In this document: positions 1 through 6,033 of the stretch, piece after piece
Layout of the letters: every line of letters starts with the position of its first letter
How positions within the stretch are numbered: position 1 is the stretch's first letter
Source of the DNA: CAZEGI01 sp964512105
GTDB taxonomy: Archaea > Altiarchaeota > Altiarchaeia > IMC4 > CAZEGI01
Assembly (NCBI GenBank): GCA_964512105.1
Contig: CAZEGI010000028.1
Coordinates: forward strand, 1-14,166
Length of the DNA: 14,166 nucleotides
Direction of reading: 5' to 3'
The notes under the pieces: generated by a model
The model's input: the letters and a program-made list of their open reading frames with translations, nothing else
What the model was told of the DNA's origin: nothing
Database searches by the model: none
Program-made: the position numbers and the translations under genes

Positions 1-131
1 GCGTCCCAGCAGTATCCGGGGTCGTCGGACCAGTTCAGACCGATAAAAAAATATAGTCTCATAAACAGGCCAAATAACAAAATTGCAACCAACCAGTGAC
101 ATGATTTAACTTTACCCAAACTATGCATCAT
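1..131 (-). CDS. Glycosyltransferase, PMT/ArnT (GT39-like) N-terminal fragment, cut by window edge
   Basis: About 44 residues at the N-terminus of a gene that continues past the left edge. A cytoplasmic basic start is followed by one hydrophobic helix (LVAILLFGLF, then LYFFIGL) and the loop NWSDDPGYCWDA. An acidic pair just after the first membrane helix, followed by a Tyr, is the pattern of the first outer loop of lipid-linked-sugar glycosyltransferases of the PMT/ArnT class, where the Asp is catalytic. The start is ATG at 131 or the adjacent ATG at 128, both lying inside the last codons of the GT87 gene, so the two overlap by 8-11 nt and should be translationally coupled. It is the last visible gene of the surface-glycan operon. 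The family call rests on a short stretch, so the exact subfamily is open. Confidence 0.6.
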   Translation of the reverse strand, partial: MMHSLGKVKSCHWLVAILLFGLFMRLYFFIGLNWSDDPGYCWD

Positions 132-1311
132 CTTTCAATTTTGACAATGTATAAGCATAAATAATCCACAACATTACGCCACCATAAAACGTCAACCAAT
201 CTAATATCACCCCACTATCATCCTGAAGAATACTCGAAAAATAATCATATTTTAATGATATAAGGGCAAATGCAAGTGATACAGTAAATACCGGAATAAT
301 TTTGACTTTTCTCGTTGTCAGATGGTCGAATATAACAATAAACGGCAGAATAAAATAAACATAGTGTTGATTCCAATACACAGGACTGAACATCATCATT
401 GAAACCATGACAAAAGAATATTCAAGATTGAGGGATGTTCCCCTCGCAGTTATATCTCTTCTACATAATACCATAATCAGAAAAGCTAAAGTAATCTGAA
501 TTACCCTTGTGATATATATGCTAAAGTCGCTTTTGAGATGGTAACCAATATAACTTTGTAAAGTCAGATTATATGGGGCTACCAAACCTTCCGAGTACAT
601 CCTCATATCCCCACTTTTTATCCAATCATAATGTATCTGTACTCCAACAATGCTCATAGACACCAACATCAATAGAGTGAAAGTTACAATAGCTGAAAAA
701 AACACCATGTACATTCTTTTGTAGAGCAGATACAACAAAAGCAATACTGGTTGAAGTTTTATGATTGTTGCAATACCTAATAAAATTCCCGCCAGCATAT
801 CATGCCGCTTCTTCATGAAATAAAGCCCACCCGCAACAAATCCCAAAACAATAAGTGTGACTTGACCTAGGCGTAGTGTTTGCGCTAATGGTTCAGATAG
901 GGAAAACATGATTATAGATATTGTTAAAATGAACCATGTGTTTCTACCATTCCCTACACACCAGATATACCCTATTACTATCCCTGCAAGAACAAACTGG
1001 TCCAATAAAATACAGATAATCCCTGTATTGTGAAACCCGATATTCGTGAATGGTCTTAACATGATAGCGTAGAATGGAGGATAGCTATAATCTGGCATTG
1101 GTTGGGGTATACCCACTTCTTGGGATTTACGTTCAAGTACACTATAATCATAGGGATTGTTTCCCTCTTTTAATACCTCCGCCGCAGTATAAAACGCCTT
1201 TAAATCAAAAAAATCAGCATATCTCAAGCTATCGAACACGACGCTTGTGTAAACTATTCCACAGACTATGGCAATGAACACCACAAGTATTTTCTCCCCC
1301 CTCGTTTTCAT
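121..1311 (-). CDS. GT87-type (DUF2029) polyprenyl-phosphate-mannose glycosyltransferase, integral membrane
   Basis: A 396-residue, very hydrophobic protein with roughly ten membrane helices. Visible family marks are the first outer loop with FFDLKAFYTAAEVL around residues 34-47, where Asp36 fits the catalytic acid of GT-C enzymes, the NNPYD signature at 51-55, and SYPP at 76-79 before a membrane segment. These are typical of GT87 enzymes such as PimE, which add hexose from a polyprenyl-phosphate donor outside the membrane. The upstream family 2 glycosyltransferase in the same operon could supply such a lipid-linked sugar. The gene starts 1 nt after the stop of the radical SAM gene and its 3' end overlaps the next gene. 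Donor and acceptor sugars cannot be read from sequence. This gene is noticeably more AT-rich at third positions than the metabolic genes to the right. Confidence 0.8.
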   Translation of the reverse strand: MKTRGEKILVVFIAIVCGIVYTSVVFDSLRYADFFDLKAFYTAAEVLKEGNNPYDYSVLERKSQEVGIPQPMPDYSYPPFYAIMLRPFTNIGFHNTGIICILLDQFVLAGIVIGYIWCVGNGRNTWFILTISIIMFSLSEPLAQTLRLGQVTLIVLGFVAGGLYFMKKRHDMLAGILLGIATIIKLQPVLLLLYLLYKRMYMVFFSAIVTFTLLMLVSMSIVGVQIHYDWIKSGDMRMYSEGLVAPYNLTLQSYIGYHLKSDFSIYITRVIQITLAFLIMVLCRRDITARGTSLNLEYSFVMVSMMMFSPVYWNQHYVYFILPFIVIFDHLTTRKVKIIPVFTVSLAFALISLKYDYFSSILQDDSGVILDWLTFYGGVMLWIIYAYTLSKLKDDA

Positions 1312-1312
1312 C

Positions 1313-2371
1313 CTACCACAACATACCCAACAAATTCCCTAAAATCATCGGATAAGCTTCGCATGGCGTCCAGCAATTAGGACACTTTAGTTTTTTTATT
1401 ATTTCTTTAGTTTTTTCTGTTTCATTACGTGTTAATATTTTTTTCAACTCATAATCAAAACTTCTGAGGTTGCCTAAATTTTTATTGTAGATGGTGCAAG
1501 GAAAGACATTCCCCAAAGGGTCAATAAAACACGAGGACAACAATGCCTTGCATGGCAGCGGTGTTTTTCCAGTTTCCGCATATCTCCTTGCGAGTTTTAG
1601 GTATAAATCCGGCAGCATAACCGCGGGATTCATGGAAACGATTTTTTTCGCATCGCACAGATTTCCGATTTCTATCGCCAGGTTATCCTTAAACTTTTTT
1701 TCATTTTCCAGATTGATGTTTGAGTAAAAATGTTCCGATGTGTGGAAAACGTTGACATGGAAATCCACAGGTAAAATTTCCGGGATTTCTTTCCTTACGG
1801 CGTTGTACGTGTCACGGAACTTTCCAGTGTTCCAAGGGCAGAGCGTGAACTCGAAAAAAACATCGAAATTTTTTCCGGAAAGTTCCCTGAGTCTTTTGTA
1901 CGTCTCCACGCTTTTTCTCCACCCGCCCGGAATGCCGCGAATTTTTTCATGGACGTTCTCGGGACCGTCCAGGCTCACGGTGACTATGCATTTGGGAATC
2001 CTCAGGGATAATATCTCCTTGACCCTTTCATATATTTTTTCACTCAAAAAACCGTTTGTCGGAATATTCAAAAGATAAAGATCACTGCACTTATCTTTCA
2101 ATATCCTTGCAATGTTCACTATATCCTCCCTGAGAAACGGTTCGCCACCCGTAAGGCTGACCCACGAGAAAAAATCCGCGTTTTCAAAGATTTTTTTAAT
2201 TTCGTCAAGCGTCAGTTCGTTTTCCGGCTTCTTCTGCCATATGTTGCATATCCTGCAGCGCGAGTTGCACTTGTACGTTACAGCGAAATTCAGTTTGTAA
2301 GGGAATTTTAACAGATTCAAATTAGAACAAAAAATTTTATTGAACAGCGAGAATTGTTTTTTCATTAACAT
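1313..2371 (-). CDS. Radical SAM protein with C-terminal SPASM-like cysteine cluster
   Basis: A 352-residue protein. The radical SAM iron-sulfur motif CxxxCxxC is formed by Cys35, Cys39 and Cys42 (YKCNSRCRICNIW), and the SAM-contacting TGGEP motif is at 74-78. The C-terminal part carries Cys274, Cys281, Cys292 (FIDPLGNVFPC), Cys330, Cys333 and Cys337, the spacing expected of a SPASM/twitch domain that binds auxiliary clusters. Family members modify peptides or small molecules by radical chemistry, and the substrate here is unknown. Its place between two glycosyltransferases, with 1-2 nt gaps, suggests it modifies a glycan, lipid carrier or surface protein made by this operon, but that is inference from context only. 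There are two possible starts, ATG at 2371 or ATG at 2365; the first is kept because it directly follows the upstream stop. Confidence 0.85.
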   Translation of the reverse strand: MLMKKQFSLFNKIFCSNLNLLKFPYKLNFAVTYKCNSRCRICNIWQKKPENELTLDEIKKIFENADFFSWVSLTGGEPFLREDIVNIARILKDKCSDLYLLNIPTNGFLSEKIYERVKEILSLRIPKCIVTVSLDGPENVHEKIRGIPGGWRKSVETYKRLRELSGKNFDVFFEFTLCPWNTGKFRDTYNAVRKEIPEILPVDFHVNVFHTSEHFYSNINLENEKKFKDNLAIEIGNLCDAKKIVSMNPAVMLPDLYLKLARRYAETGKTPLPCKALLSSCFIDPLGNVFPCTIYNKNLGNLRSFDYELKKILTRNETEKTKEIIKKLKCPNCWTPCEAYPMILGNLLGMLW

Positions 2372-2373
2372 TC

Positions 2374-3024
2374 TTAAATCTCCCTGACAATCCTCTTCAG
2401 TATCCTGAAGCCGTCCCTGAACGTGTTCAGCTTTGCCTGCCCGGCAGCCCTCGATTTTTCGAAACTCGGAACTTCCAGAACACGAAGTTTTTTCTTTGCG
2501 GCCTTTATTGACATCTCGGTTTCGATGCCAAAACCATTTTCTTCTAGTTCCAGATTTCTTATTATGCTCTTTCTAAAGGAGCGATAACCGTAACACAAAT
2601 CCGAATACCTCATCCCCCAGATTGCATTCACAAGAAACACGAAAAACTTGTTCCCGATTTTCCTGTACCACTGCATGTCCTCCGAGCCTCCGCCCTGTAT
2701 GAACCTCGAGCCCATGCAGACATCATACCCTGCGTTAATCCCTGCGACCAGAAGTTCAATCTCCTCGGGAATGTTCGAGCAGTCCGCATCCATGGTTATC
2801 ACGATGTCGCCAGTTGCAGCATCCATACCCGTTCTCAATGCAGAACCCTTTCCCTTGTCGTCGTAAAGGATTTTCGCACCGTAGCGTTTTGCGATTTCAA
2901 CGGTTTTGTCTTTCGATTGGCCGTCAACCACAATAATCTCATCGATGTTGCTTGGCAGCGTTTCCAGAACCTTCTCGATGTTCTTTTCCTCGTTCAGTGT
3001 TGGAATGACAACAGATACTTTCAT
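2374..3024 (-). CDS. Family 2 glycosyltransferase, dolichyl-phosphate hexose synthase-like
   Basis: A 216-residue soluble GT-A enzyme. The opening VSVVIPTLNEEKNI, the VVDGQSKDKT loop with Asp34 and the metal-binding Asp79-Ala-Asp81 (ITMDADCS) are the classic nucleotide-sugar binding elements. The later GFGIETEMSIKA segment near 165-174 matches the acceptor-loop region of dolichyl-phosphate mannose or glucose synthases. There is no C-terminal membrane domain, so it is the short catalytic form. The likely reaction moves a hexose from a nucleotide sugar to polyprenyl phosphate at the inner face, providing the donor for the GT87 and PMT-like enzymes downstream. The start ATG overlaps the upstream stop as ATGA, and the stop lies 2 nt before the radical SAM gene. 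Confidence 0.88.
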   Translation of the reverse strand: MKVSVVIPTLNEEKNIEKVLETLPSNIDEIIVVDGQSKDKTVEIAKRYGAKILYDDKGKGSALRTGMDAATGDIVITMDADCSNIPEEIELLVAGINAGYDVCMGSRFIQGGGSEDMQWYRKIGNKFFVFLVNAIWGMRYSDLCYGYRSFRKSIIRNLELEENGFGIETEMSIKAAKKKLRVLEVPSFEKSRAAGQAKLNTFRDGFRILKRIVREI

Positions 3025-3830
3025 CTTTTGACGAATTTCAAATAAACAAAAATCGCCACAAGCAAGAGCAGCATCATGCCCAACCCGAGAAATACCGGGC
3101 TTGTGAGCCAGTCCTCATTGGTGTCATCAGCTGATTCAACAACGCGTATCAATCCCGACGCGAGTGCAGAATAGTGCAGTTCGTCGTCGTATTCCAGCGA
3201 CGCAAAAACCGCATAGTTGCTGTTCGGCAGCGCGCCGAAGTTGGAAACTTCGAAAGAGACGGGTTTTTCCTCATGAGCGTTCAGCTGAATCTGCTTTTCC
3301 TTCACGTCCACCGTAAGTTCATCCGGCAGGAAAAGTTTTGCGTTTACCTGATGCGGCTTTTCATCGAAGTTCCTTACTGTCAGCTTGAGCGATTTTGCAC
3401 CCTTGCTGACGTTCAGCGTTTCCATGGACCCGTACAACTTAGAGGAGGTGTGCACCCTGTAATTTATCATAACCGGGGCCAGCGTCGAGAACGGATAACC
3501 ATTCACATCCTTGTAATGCGTGACCATGACGAGGTGGTAACTCCCCACCCGCGTTTCCGGGAGTTTTACAATGAACTGTCCGACGTATGGTTTTTCCGGT
3601 TCTAGAGCACCAACGGGTATCTCATTCGCCTCAAAACCTTCGGGAACAACAAGCGAAAGCACAACGTCATACGCCGGCTCGTCGCCCTTGTTGATTATGG
3701 AAACGTTCACCCACGTGCTGCCGCCCATCGCGGTTTTTTCCGTCTCCGTCGTCGTGGTGAGCGTTATGTAGGTTGCGCTGCACGCCACGGAAAAAAACAC
3801 CAGAACCAGAATTGCGTGTGCGATTTTCAT
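3021..3830 (-). CDS. Secreted, C-terminally membrane-anchored Ig-fold surface protein (NEW3/CARDB-like)
   Basis: A 269-residue protein with an N-terminal Sec signal (hydrophobic run at about residues 4-18, then CSAT) and a C-terminal membrane helix around 246-265 followed by the basic end KFVKR. Between them lie two beta-rich repeats of the kind seen in NEW3/CARDB domains: VNVSIINKGDEPAYDVVLSLVVPEGF, and later KLTVRNFDEKPHQVNAKLFLP. These are Ig-like folds that sit outside the membrane. It is the first gene of the glycosylation operon, overlapping the glycosyltransferase by 4 nt. It may be an anchor, chaperone or substrate for the glycan machinery. No catalytic motif is visible. The domain naming rests on fold-like patterns, not on a search. 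Confidence 0.65.
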   Translation of the reverse strand: MKIAHAILVLVFFSVACSATYITLTTTTETEKTAMGGSTWVNVSIINKGDEPAYDVVLSLVVPEGFEANEIPVGALEPEKPYVGQFIVKLPETRVGSYHLVMVTHYKDVNGYPFSTLAPVMINYRVHTSSKLYGSMETLNVSKGAKSLKLTVRNFDEKPHQVNAKLFLPDELTVDVKEKQIQLNAHEEKPVSFEVSNFGALPNSNYAVFASLEYDDELHYSALASGLIRVVESADDTNEDWLTSPVFLGLGMMLLLLVAIFVYLKFVKR

Positions 3831-3851
3831 TTTCTAATTTGTATTTAGTTA

Positions 3852-3860
3852 TAGTATAAT
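3852..3860 (-). promoter_or_regulatory. Candidate TATA box for the surface-glycan operon
   Basis: On the minus strand the AT-rich element ATTATACTA is centred about 26 nt upstream of the ATG at 3830, the spacing expected for leaderless archaeal transcription. The whole intergenic region is AT-rich, so the exact box is uncertain. Confidence 0.4.
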
Positions 3861-3870
3861 AATTAATATA

Positions 3871-3885
3871 CGGTTCGAGAAACCG
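3871..3885. promoter_or_regulatory. Small inverted repeat between divergent promoters
   Basis: CGGTT, then the 5-nt loop CGAGA, then AACCG. It lies midway between the two divergent start codons at 3830 and 3920, just outside the two candidate TATA boxes. The position suits an operator that could act on both genes, but a 5-bp arm can arise by chance. Confidence 0.3.
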
Positions 3886-3892
3886 CGATATC

Positions 3893-3899
3893 CTATAAT
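3893..3899 (+). promoter_or_regulatory. Candidate TATA box for the peptidoglycan hydrolase gene
   Basis: CTATAAT is centred about 24 nt before the ATG at 3920. There is no Shine-Dalgarno-like sequence in front of that ATG, so a leaderless message is the simplest reading. Confidence 0.4.
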
Positions 3900-3919
3900 C
3901 CCAGCCAAAATAATCAAAA

Positions 3920-5488
3920 ATGCGAGTTATAAGCGGAAATAAGGAGGTATTTTTTGCGATTTTTATCGTTGCAATAATGTTGCCGGCATTTTGTTCTGCG
4001 CAGGGTGACGAGTGCAACACCGAAAATGTGAATGCTGCAACCGCCGAGGAGGTAAACGCCTTCATAGTGAATTACGCCGGCGGCACAGGGAAATCCTTCA
4101 TGGAGGGCCATGGACAGTACATTGTTGATGCCGCCAAGGCATGGACCCTTAATCCGTGGTTCCTTGTCGGAATAACGAGCCACGAGAGCACTGTTGGGAA
4201 GGCAGGAACCGGCACGATAACCTACAAAGCACAGAATCCCGGAAACATCAAGAGGGATATGGGGTACAGGACAAAGGAACCGAATCCCCTTAGTGGATAT
4301 ACAAACTTCAACGGATGGGACCAGGGATATTTGGCTATGGCGAAACTCGTACGTCAGACGCATTTCGACAAGGGCAGGAAGGACTACAACGCCATGGCAA
4401 ATCCTGCAATCTGCGGCGATGAGTGTTACTTCCAGGAGGAAGCTGGCCATCCGGAATACGGAACCTGGCAGGACTGGGTGAGCGACAACAAGAAGGTCTT
4501 CGAGCTTGCATGCGGCGGAACCATGACGGGCGGAACCATCACTACAGGCGGGACCATGTGGACCAGCGAGGCGATACTCGCTATGGTCAAAACGACAATC
4601 GCAAAACTCGTGTGCCTGCCGCTGTGGTTCATGCCGTTCATCATTCTTGCAATGATTGTCATGGGGGCCCTGATGATAGTCGGGCGCGGTGACGACCCCG
4701 GACAGAGGGAGCGCGGAAAACGTCTTATAAAAGACGCGATTCTCGGGGCATTCGTTGTTCTCGGTTTCGTGAGCCTTTCAGGAATCTTCGTTGACGTGAG
4801 CAACTGCTGGAAGGGCGAGTGGCCGATATCGGATACAGCGATAAGCGGCAGTTTGCCACCGGGCGTCGGTGCTGGTTCCGGCAACACCATCGTGCTGGAC
4901 CCGGGCCACGGCGGTGGTGATTCCGGCGCGACAGGCGGGGGGATGAGGGAAGCGGACGTAAATCTCGACATCGCGAAACGGGTAAAGACCATACTCGAGG
5001 CTCACGGAAAGACCGTTCTTCTGACCCGGAGCGACGGCTCTACAAATCCGTCGTTCCAGGACAGGGCCAAGGTGGCGAACGACGCGAATGCGGATTTTTT
5101 CGTGAGCATACACAACAATGCCGGTGGTGGCAGCGGTTCATGGACAATTGTTTATTGTTACTGTAGTTATTGCAAAGAGGCAGGCGGAACAGTTCCCTGC
5201 AAGGATGAACCGAAAGTGCATTATTGTCCCGTTGATGAGTGCGGCGTCAAGAATCCCTCTTATGAAAAAAGCCGTGACCTTGCAAGGAGAATGGGGACGA
5301 ACATGAATAACGCACTTGGGAGAGGGATTGTTGTAAATGGCGGGGAACTGGGAGTATTACATTTTGTAAATGCACCCGCAGTCCTGGTCGAGTGCCTGTT
5401 CATCGACAACGCAGCGGAGCAAAAAATGCTCAAGGACGAGCAGACGAAACAGAAGATAGCGCAGGCGATAGCGGAGTCTCTATTCTAA
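3920..5488 (+). CDS. Membrane-anchored double peptidoglycan hydrolase: lysozyme-like domain + TM hairpin + N-acetylmuramoyl-L-alanine amidase (Amidase_3)
   Basis: A 522-residue protein in four parts. Residues 1-28 are a signal peptide. Residues 30-200 resemble lysozyme/glucosaminidase-like folds: NPWFLVGITSHES with candidate acid Glu89, then NPGNIK at 106-111 and a late Trp-rich stretch. Residues 231-254 and 273-294 are two membrane helices joined by the basic loop RERGKRLIKD, so the loop is cytoplasmic and both enzyme domains face out. Residues 322-522 are an Amidase_3 domain: VLDPGHGG with His330, MREADVN with Glu344, SIHNN with His398, and VECLF with catalytic Glu491, all zinc or catalytic positions of LytC/AmiC enzymes. 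A six-Cys insertion lies at 413-441. Such enzymes cut the peptide-sugar bond of murein, which archaea lack, so attack on bacteria or acquisition from them is the natural inference. The TM hairpin resembles VirB2/TrbC pilin topology, but only in layout. Confidence 0.85.
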   Translation: MRVISGNKEVFFAIFIVAIMLPAFCSAQGDECNTENVNAATAEEVNAFIVNYAGGTGKSFMEGHGQYIVDAAKAWTLNPWFLVGITSHESTVGKAGTGTITYKAQNPGNIKRDMGYRTKEPNPLSGYTNFNGWDQGYLAMAKLVRQTHFDKGRKDYNAMANPAICGDECYFQEEAGHPEYGTWQDWVSDNKKVFELACGGTMTGGTITTGGTMWTSEAILAMVKTTIAKLVCLPLWFMPFIILAMIVMGALMIVGRGDDPGQRERGKRLIKDAILGAFVVLGFVSLSGIFVDVSNCWKGEWPISDTAISGSLPPGVGAGSGNTIVLDPGHGGGDSGATGGGMREADVNLDIAKRVKTILEAHGKTVLLTRSDGSTNPSFQDRAKVANDANADFFVSIHNNAGGGSGSWTIVYCYCSYCKEAGGTVPCKDEPKVHYCPVDECGVKNPSYEKSRDLARRMGTNMNNALGRGIVVNGGELGVLHFVNAPAVLVECLFIDNAAEQKMLKDEQTKQKIAQAIAESLF

Positions 5489-5503
5489 TGAAACTGAACT
5501 AAA

Positions 5504-5521
5504 GTTTGGGCCCAGCCGGAT
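5504..5521 (-). repeat. Truncated copy of the tRNA-Val 3' end (att-like repeat, distal copy)
   Basis: These 18 bases are identical to 5700-5717, which is the 3' end of the tRNA gene (3' T-stem strand, acceptor strand, discriminator A and 3 flanking bases). After one mismatch the match continues for two more bases, then stops. The copies are 196 bp apart in the same orientation. The copy lacks the T-loop, the 5' T-stem strand and all the rest of a tRNA, so it is a fragment and not a second gene. It starts 15 bp after the hydrolase stop codon. Duplicated tRNA 3' ends are the usual mark of tRNA-targeting integrases, but the intervening 178 bp is too short to hold an element. Confidence 0.8.
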
Positions 5522-5654
5522 CCGCAATCAGAACCAATGGTTCAACAAAGACGAATGTCTTTGTGAACACAAATTCTTTTGAATTTGTTGTTCTGATAAC
5601 TCCTGTTGGAAACTTCGTTTCCAACCATAATTTGCCTCCGGCAAATTTTCTTTC

Positions 5655-5661
5655 TTTTTTT
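5655..5661 (+). terminator. Oligo-T candidate terminator downstream of the hydrolase gene
   Basis: A run of seven T, preceded by further T-rich sequence from 5646, is the first strong oligo-T stretch after the stop at 5488. Archaeal RNA polymerase stops at such runs. If used, the transcript would carry hairpins H1-H5 in its 3' UTR. Confidence 0.35.
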
Positions 5662-5692
5662 CGTAAACGTTTTTTCTTTCTTGATAAGAAAG

Positions 5693-5698
5693 AAAAAA
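5693..5698 (-). terminator. Oligo-T candidate terminator of the tRNA-Val transcript
   Basis: Read on the minus strand, six T follow 4 nt after the discriminator base of the tRNA and form the first arm of hairpin H6. An oligo-T run directly after a tRNA gene is the common archaeal terminator. Confidence 0.4.
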
Positions 5699-5699
5699 G

Positions 5700-5717
5700 G
5701 TTTGGGCCCAGCCGGAT
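5700..5717 (-). repeat. att-like repeat, copy inside the tRNA-Val 3' end
   Basis: The in-gene member of the 18-bp direct repeat pair, matching 5504-5521 exactly. It covers positions 59-73 of the tRNA plus three flanking bases. Integrases commonly use this part of a tRNA gene as attachment site because the duplicated end keeps the tRNA intact. Confidence 0.8.
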
Positions 5718-5738
5718 TCGGACCGGCGATCTTCGCCT

Positions 5739-6033
5739 CGTTCCGAACCGCGGGAGGGAAATCCCCCCCAGTTTGAGGGTTTTAAGCCATTGATTTCTCT
5801 GGCTTAAAAAATTTCGATTGAAATCGAAATTCCTCCTGACCCCTCCCCGAGGGATGCATATTGCATCCCTCATTTTTCTTTTGGGGACACTCAAAACAAC
5901 GCAAATTCCTTTCAGGAATTTGGTTTCCAAAACTGCTTTGCAGTTTTGCGAACTTTGTGTTTTGGTGCGCCGAAATCCACCGGATTTCGAGCGTGAAACA
6001 ACTTTTCTTTTTCCTAAAAAGAAAAGGGGTTCT
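5739..6033 (-). other. tRNA-Val intron at position 37/38 with BHB-like splice structure, filled with hairpins
   Basis: Both splice regions read ACGAG, so several cut points are possible; the usual archaeal site 37/38 gives 295 nt. A BHB can be drawn. The outer helix is the anticodon stem. Each strand has a 3-nt bulge CGA. The central 4-bp helix pairs TTTA of exon 1 with GGAA near the intron end (two pairs, one G-U, one A-G mismatch). The inner helix pairs GAACC at the intron start (6032-6028) with GGTTC near its end (5749-5745). That fits splicing by the archaeal tRNA endonuclease with a relaxed motif. Archaeal tRNA introns are usually tens of bases up to about 100, so this one is very long. 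It encodes no credible protein, homing endonucleases included. Confidence 0.8.
5780..6026. repeat. Hairpin tract B: seven consecutive short palindromes inside the tRNA intron
   Basis: H7 5780-5809: TTTTAAGCCA/TGGCTTAAAA, loop 10. H8 5810-5831: AATTTCGAT/ATCGAAATT, loop 4. H9 5849-5871: GAGGGATGCA/TGCATCCCTC, loop TAT. H10 5902-5922: CAAATTCCT/AGGAATTTG, loop TTC. H11 5928-5948: CAAAACTGC/GCAGTTTTG, loop TTT. H12 5971-5989: CGAAATCC/GGATTTCG, loop ACC. H13 6002-6026: CTTTTCTTTTT/AAAAAGAAAAG, loop CCT. An imperfect G/C hairpin also lies at 5752-5769. All listed stems are perfect, and five of the seven have exactly 3-nt loops. As in tract A, the arms are unrelated to one another apart from H10, which resembles H3, and H13, which resembles H6. 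Confidence 0.88.

Larger units (their letters stand above)
5531..5698. repeat. Hairpin tract A: six consecutive short palindromes in the tRNA 3' flank
   Basis: Six separate hairpins in 168 bp. H1 5531-5543: GAACC/GGTTC, loop 3. H2 5545-5564: ACAAAGAC/GTCTTTGT, loop 4. H3 5565-5593: an 11- to 12-bp stem with one bulged T, loop TTTT. H4 5605-5625: GTTGGAAAC/GTTTCCAAC, loop TTC. H5 5629-5647: AATTTGCC/GGCAAATT, loop TCC. H6 5670-5698: a 13-bp perfect pyrimidine/purine stem, loop GAT. The arm sequences differ, so this is not one repeat copied many times; what is shared is the design, a perfect 8-13 bp stem with a 3-4 nt loop. No open frame across it resembles a protein. The tract sits between the two copies of the tRNA 3' end. 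Confidence 0.85.

Noticed and set aside
3667..4450. Minus-strand open frames overlapping the start of the hydrolase gene
   Set aside because: They are antisense to well-supported coding sequence, show no domain features and would cross the divergent promoter region.
4615..4800. Type IV secretion VirB2/TrbC pilin as a separate gene
   Set aside because: The two helices are in frame within one continuous protein with a catalytic domain on each side; only the topology resembles the pilins, and no other secretion genes are nearby.
5504..5545. A second tRNA gene or split-tRNA half
   Set aside because: Only the 3' T-stem strand and acceptor strand are present; the 5' T-stem strand needed for pairing is absent.
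5531..6026. CRISPR array or integron attC array
   Set aside because: No repeat unit is shared between hairpins and there is no regular spacing; no cas genes or integrase are present in the window.
5739..6033. Group I intron
   Set aside because: The insertion site is the standard archaeal 37/38 position, a BHB can be drawn, the 5' exon does not end in U and the intron does not offer recognisable P, Q, R, S core segments.
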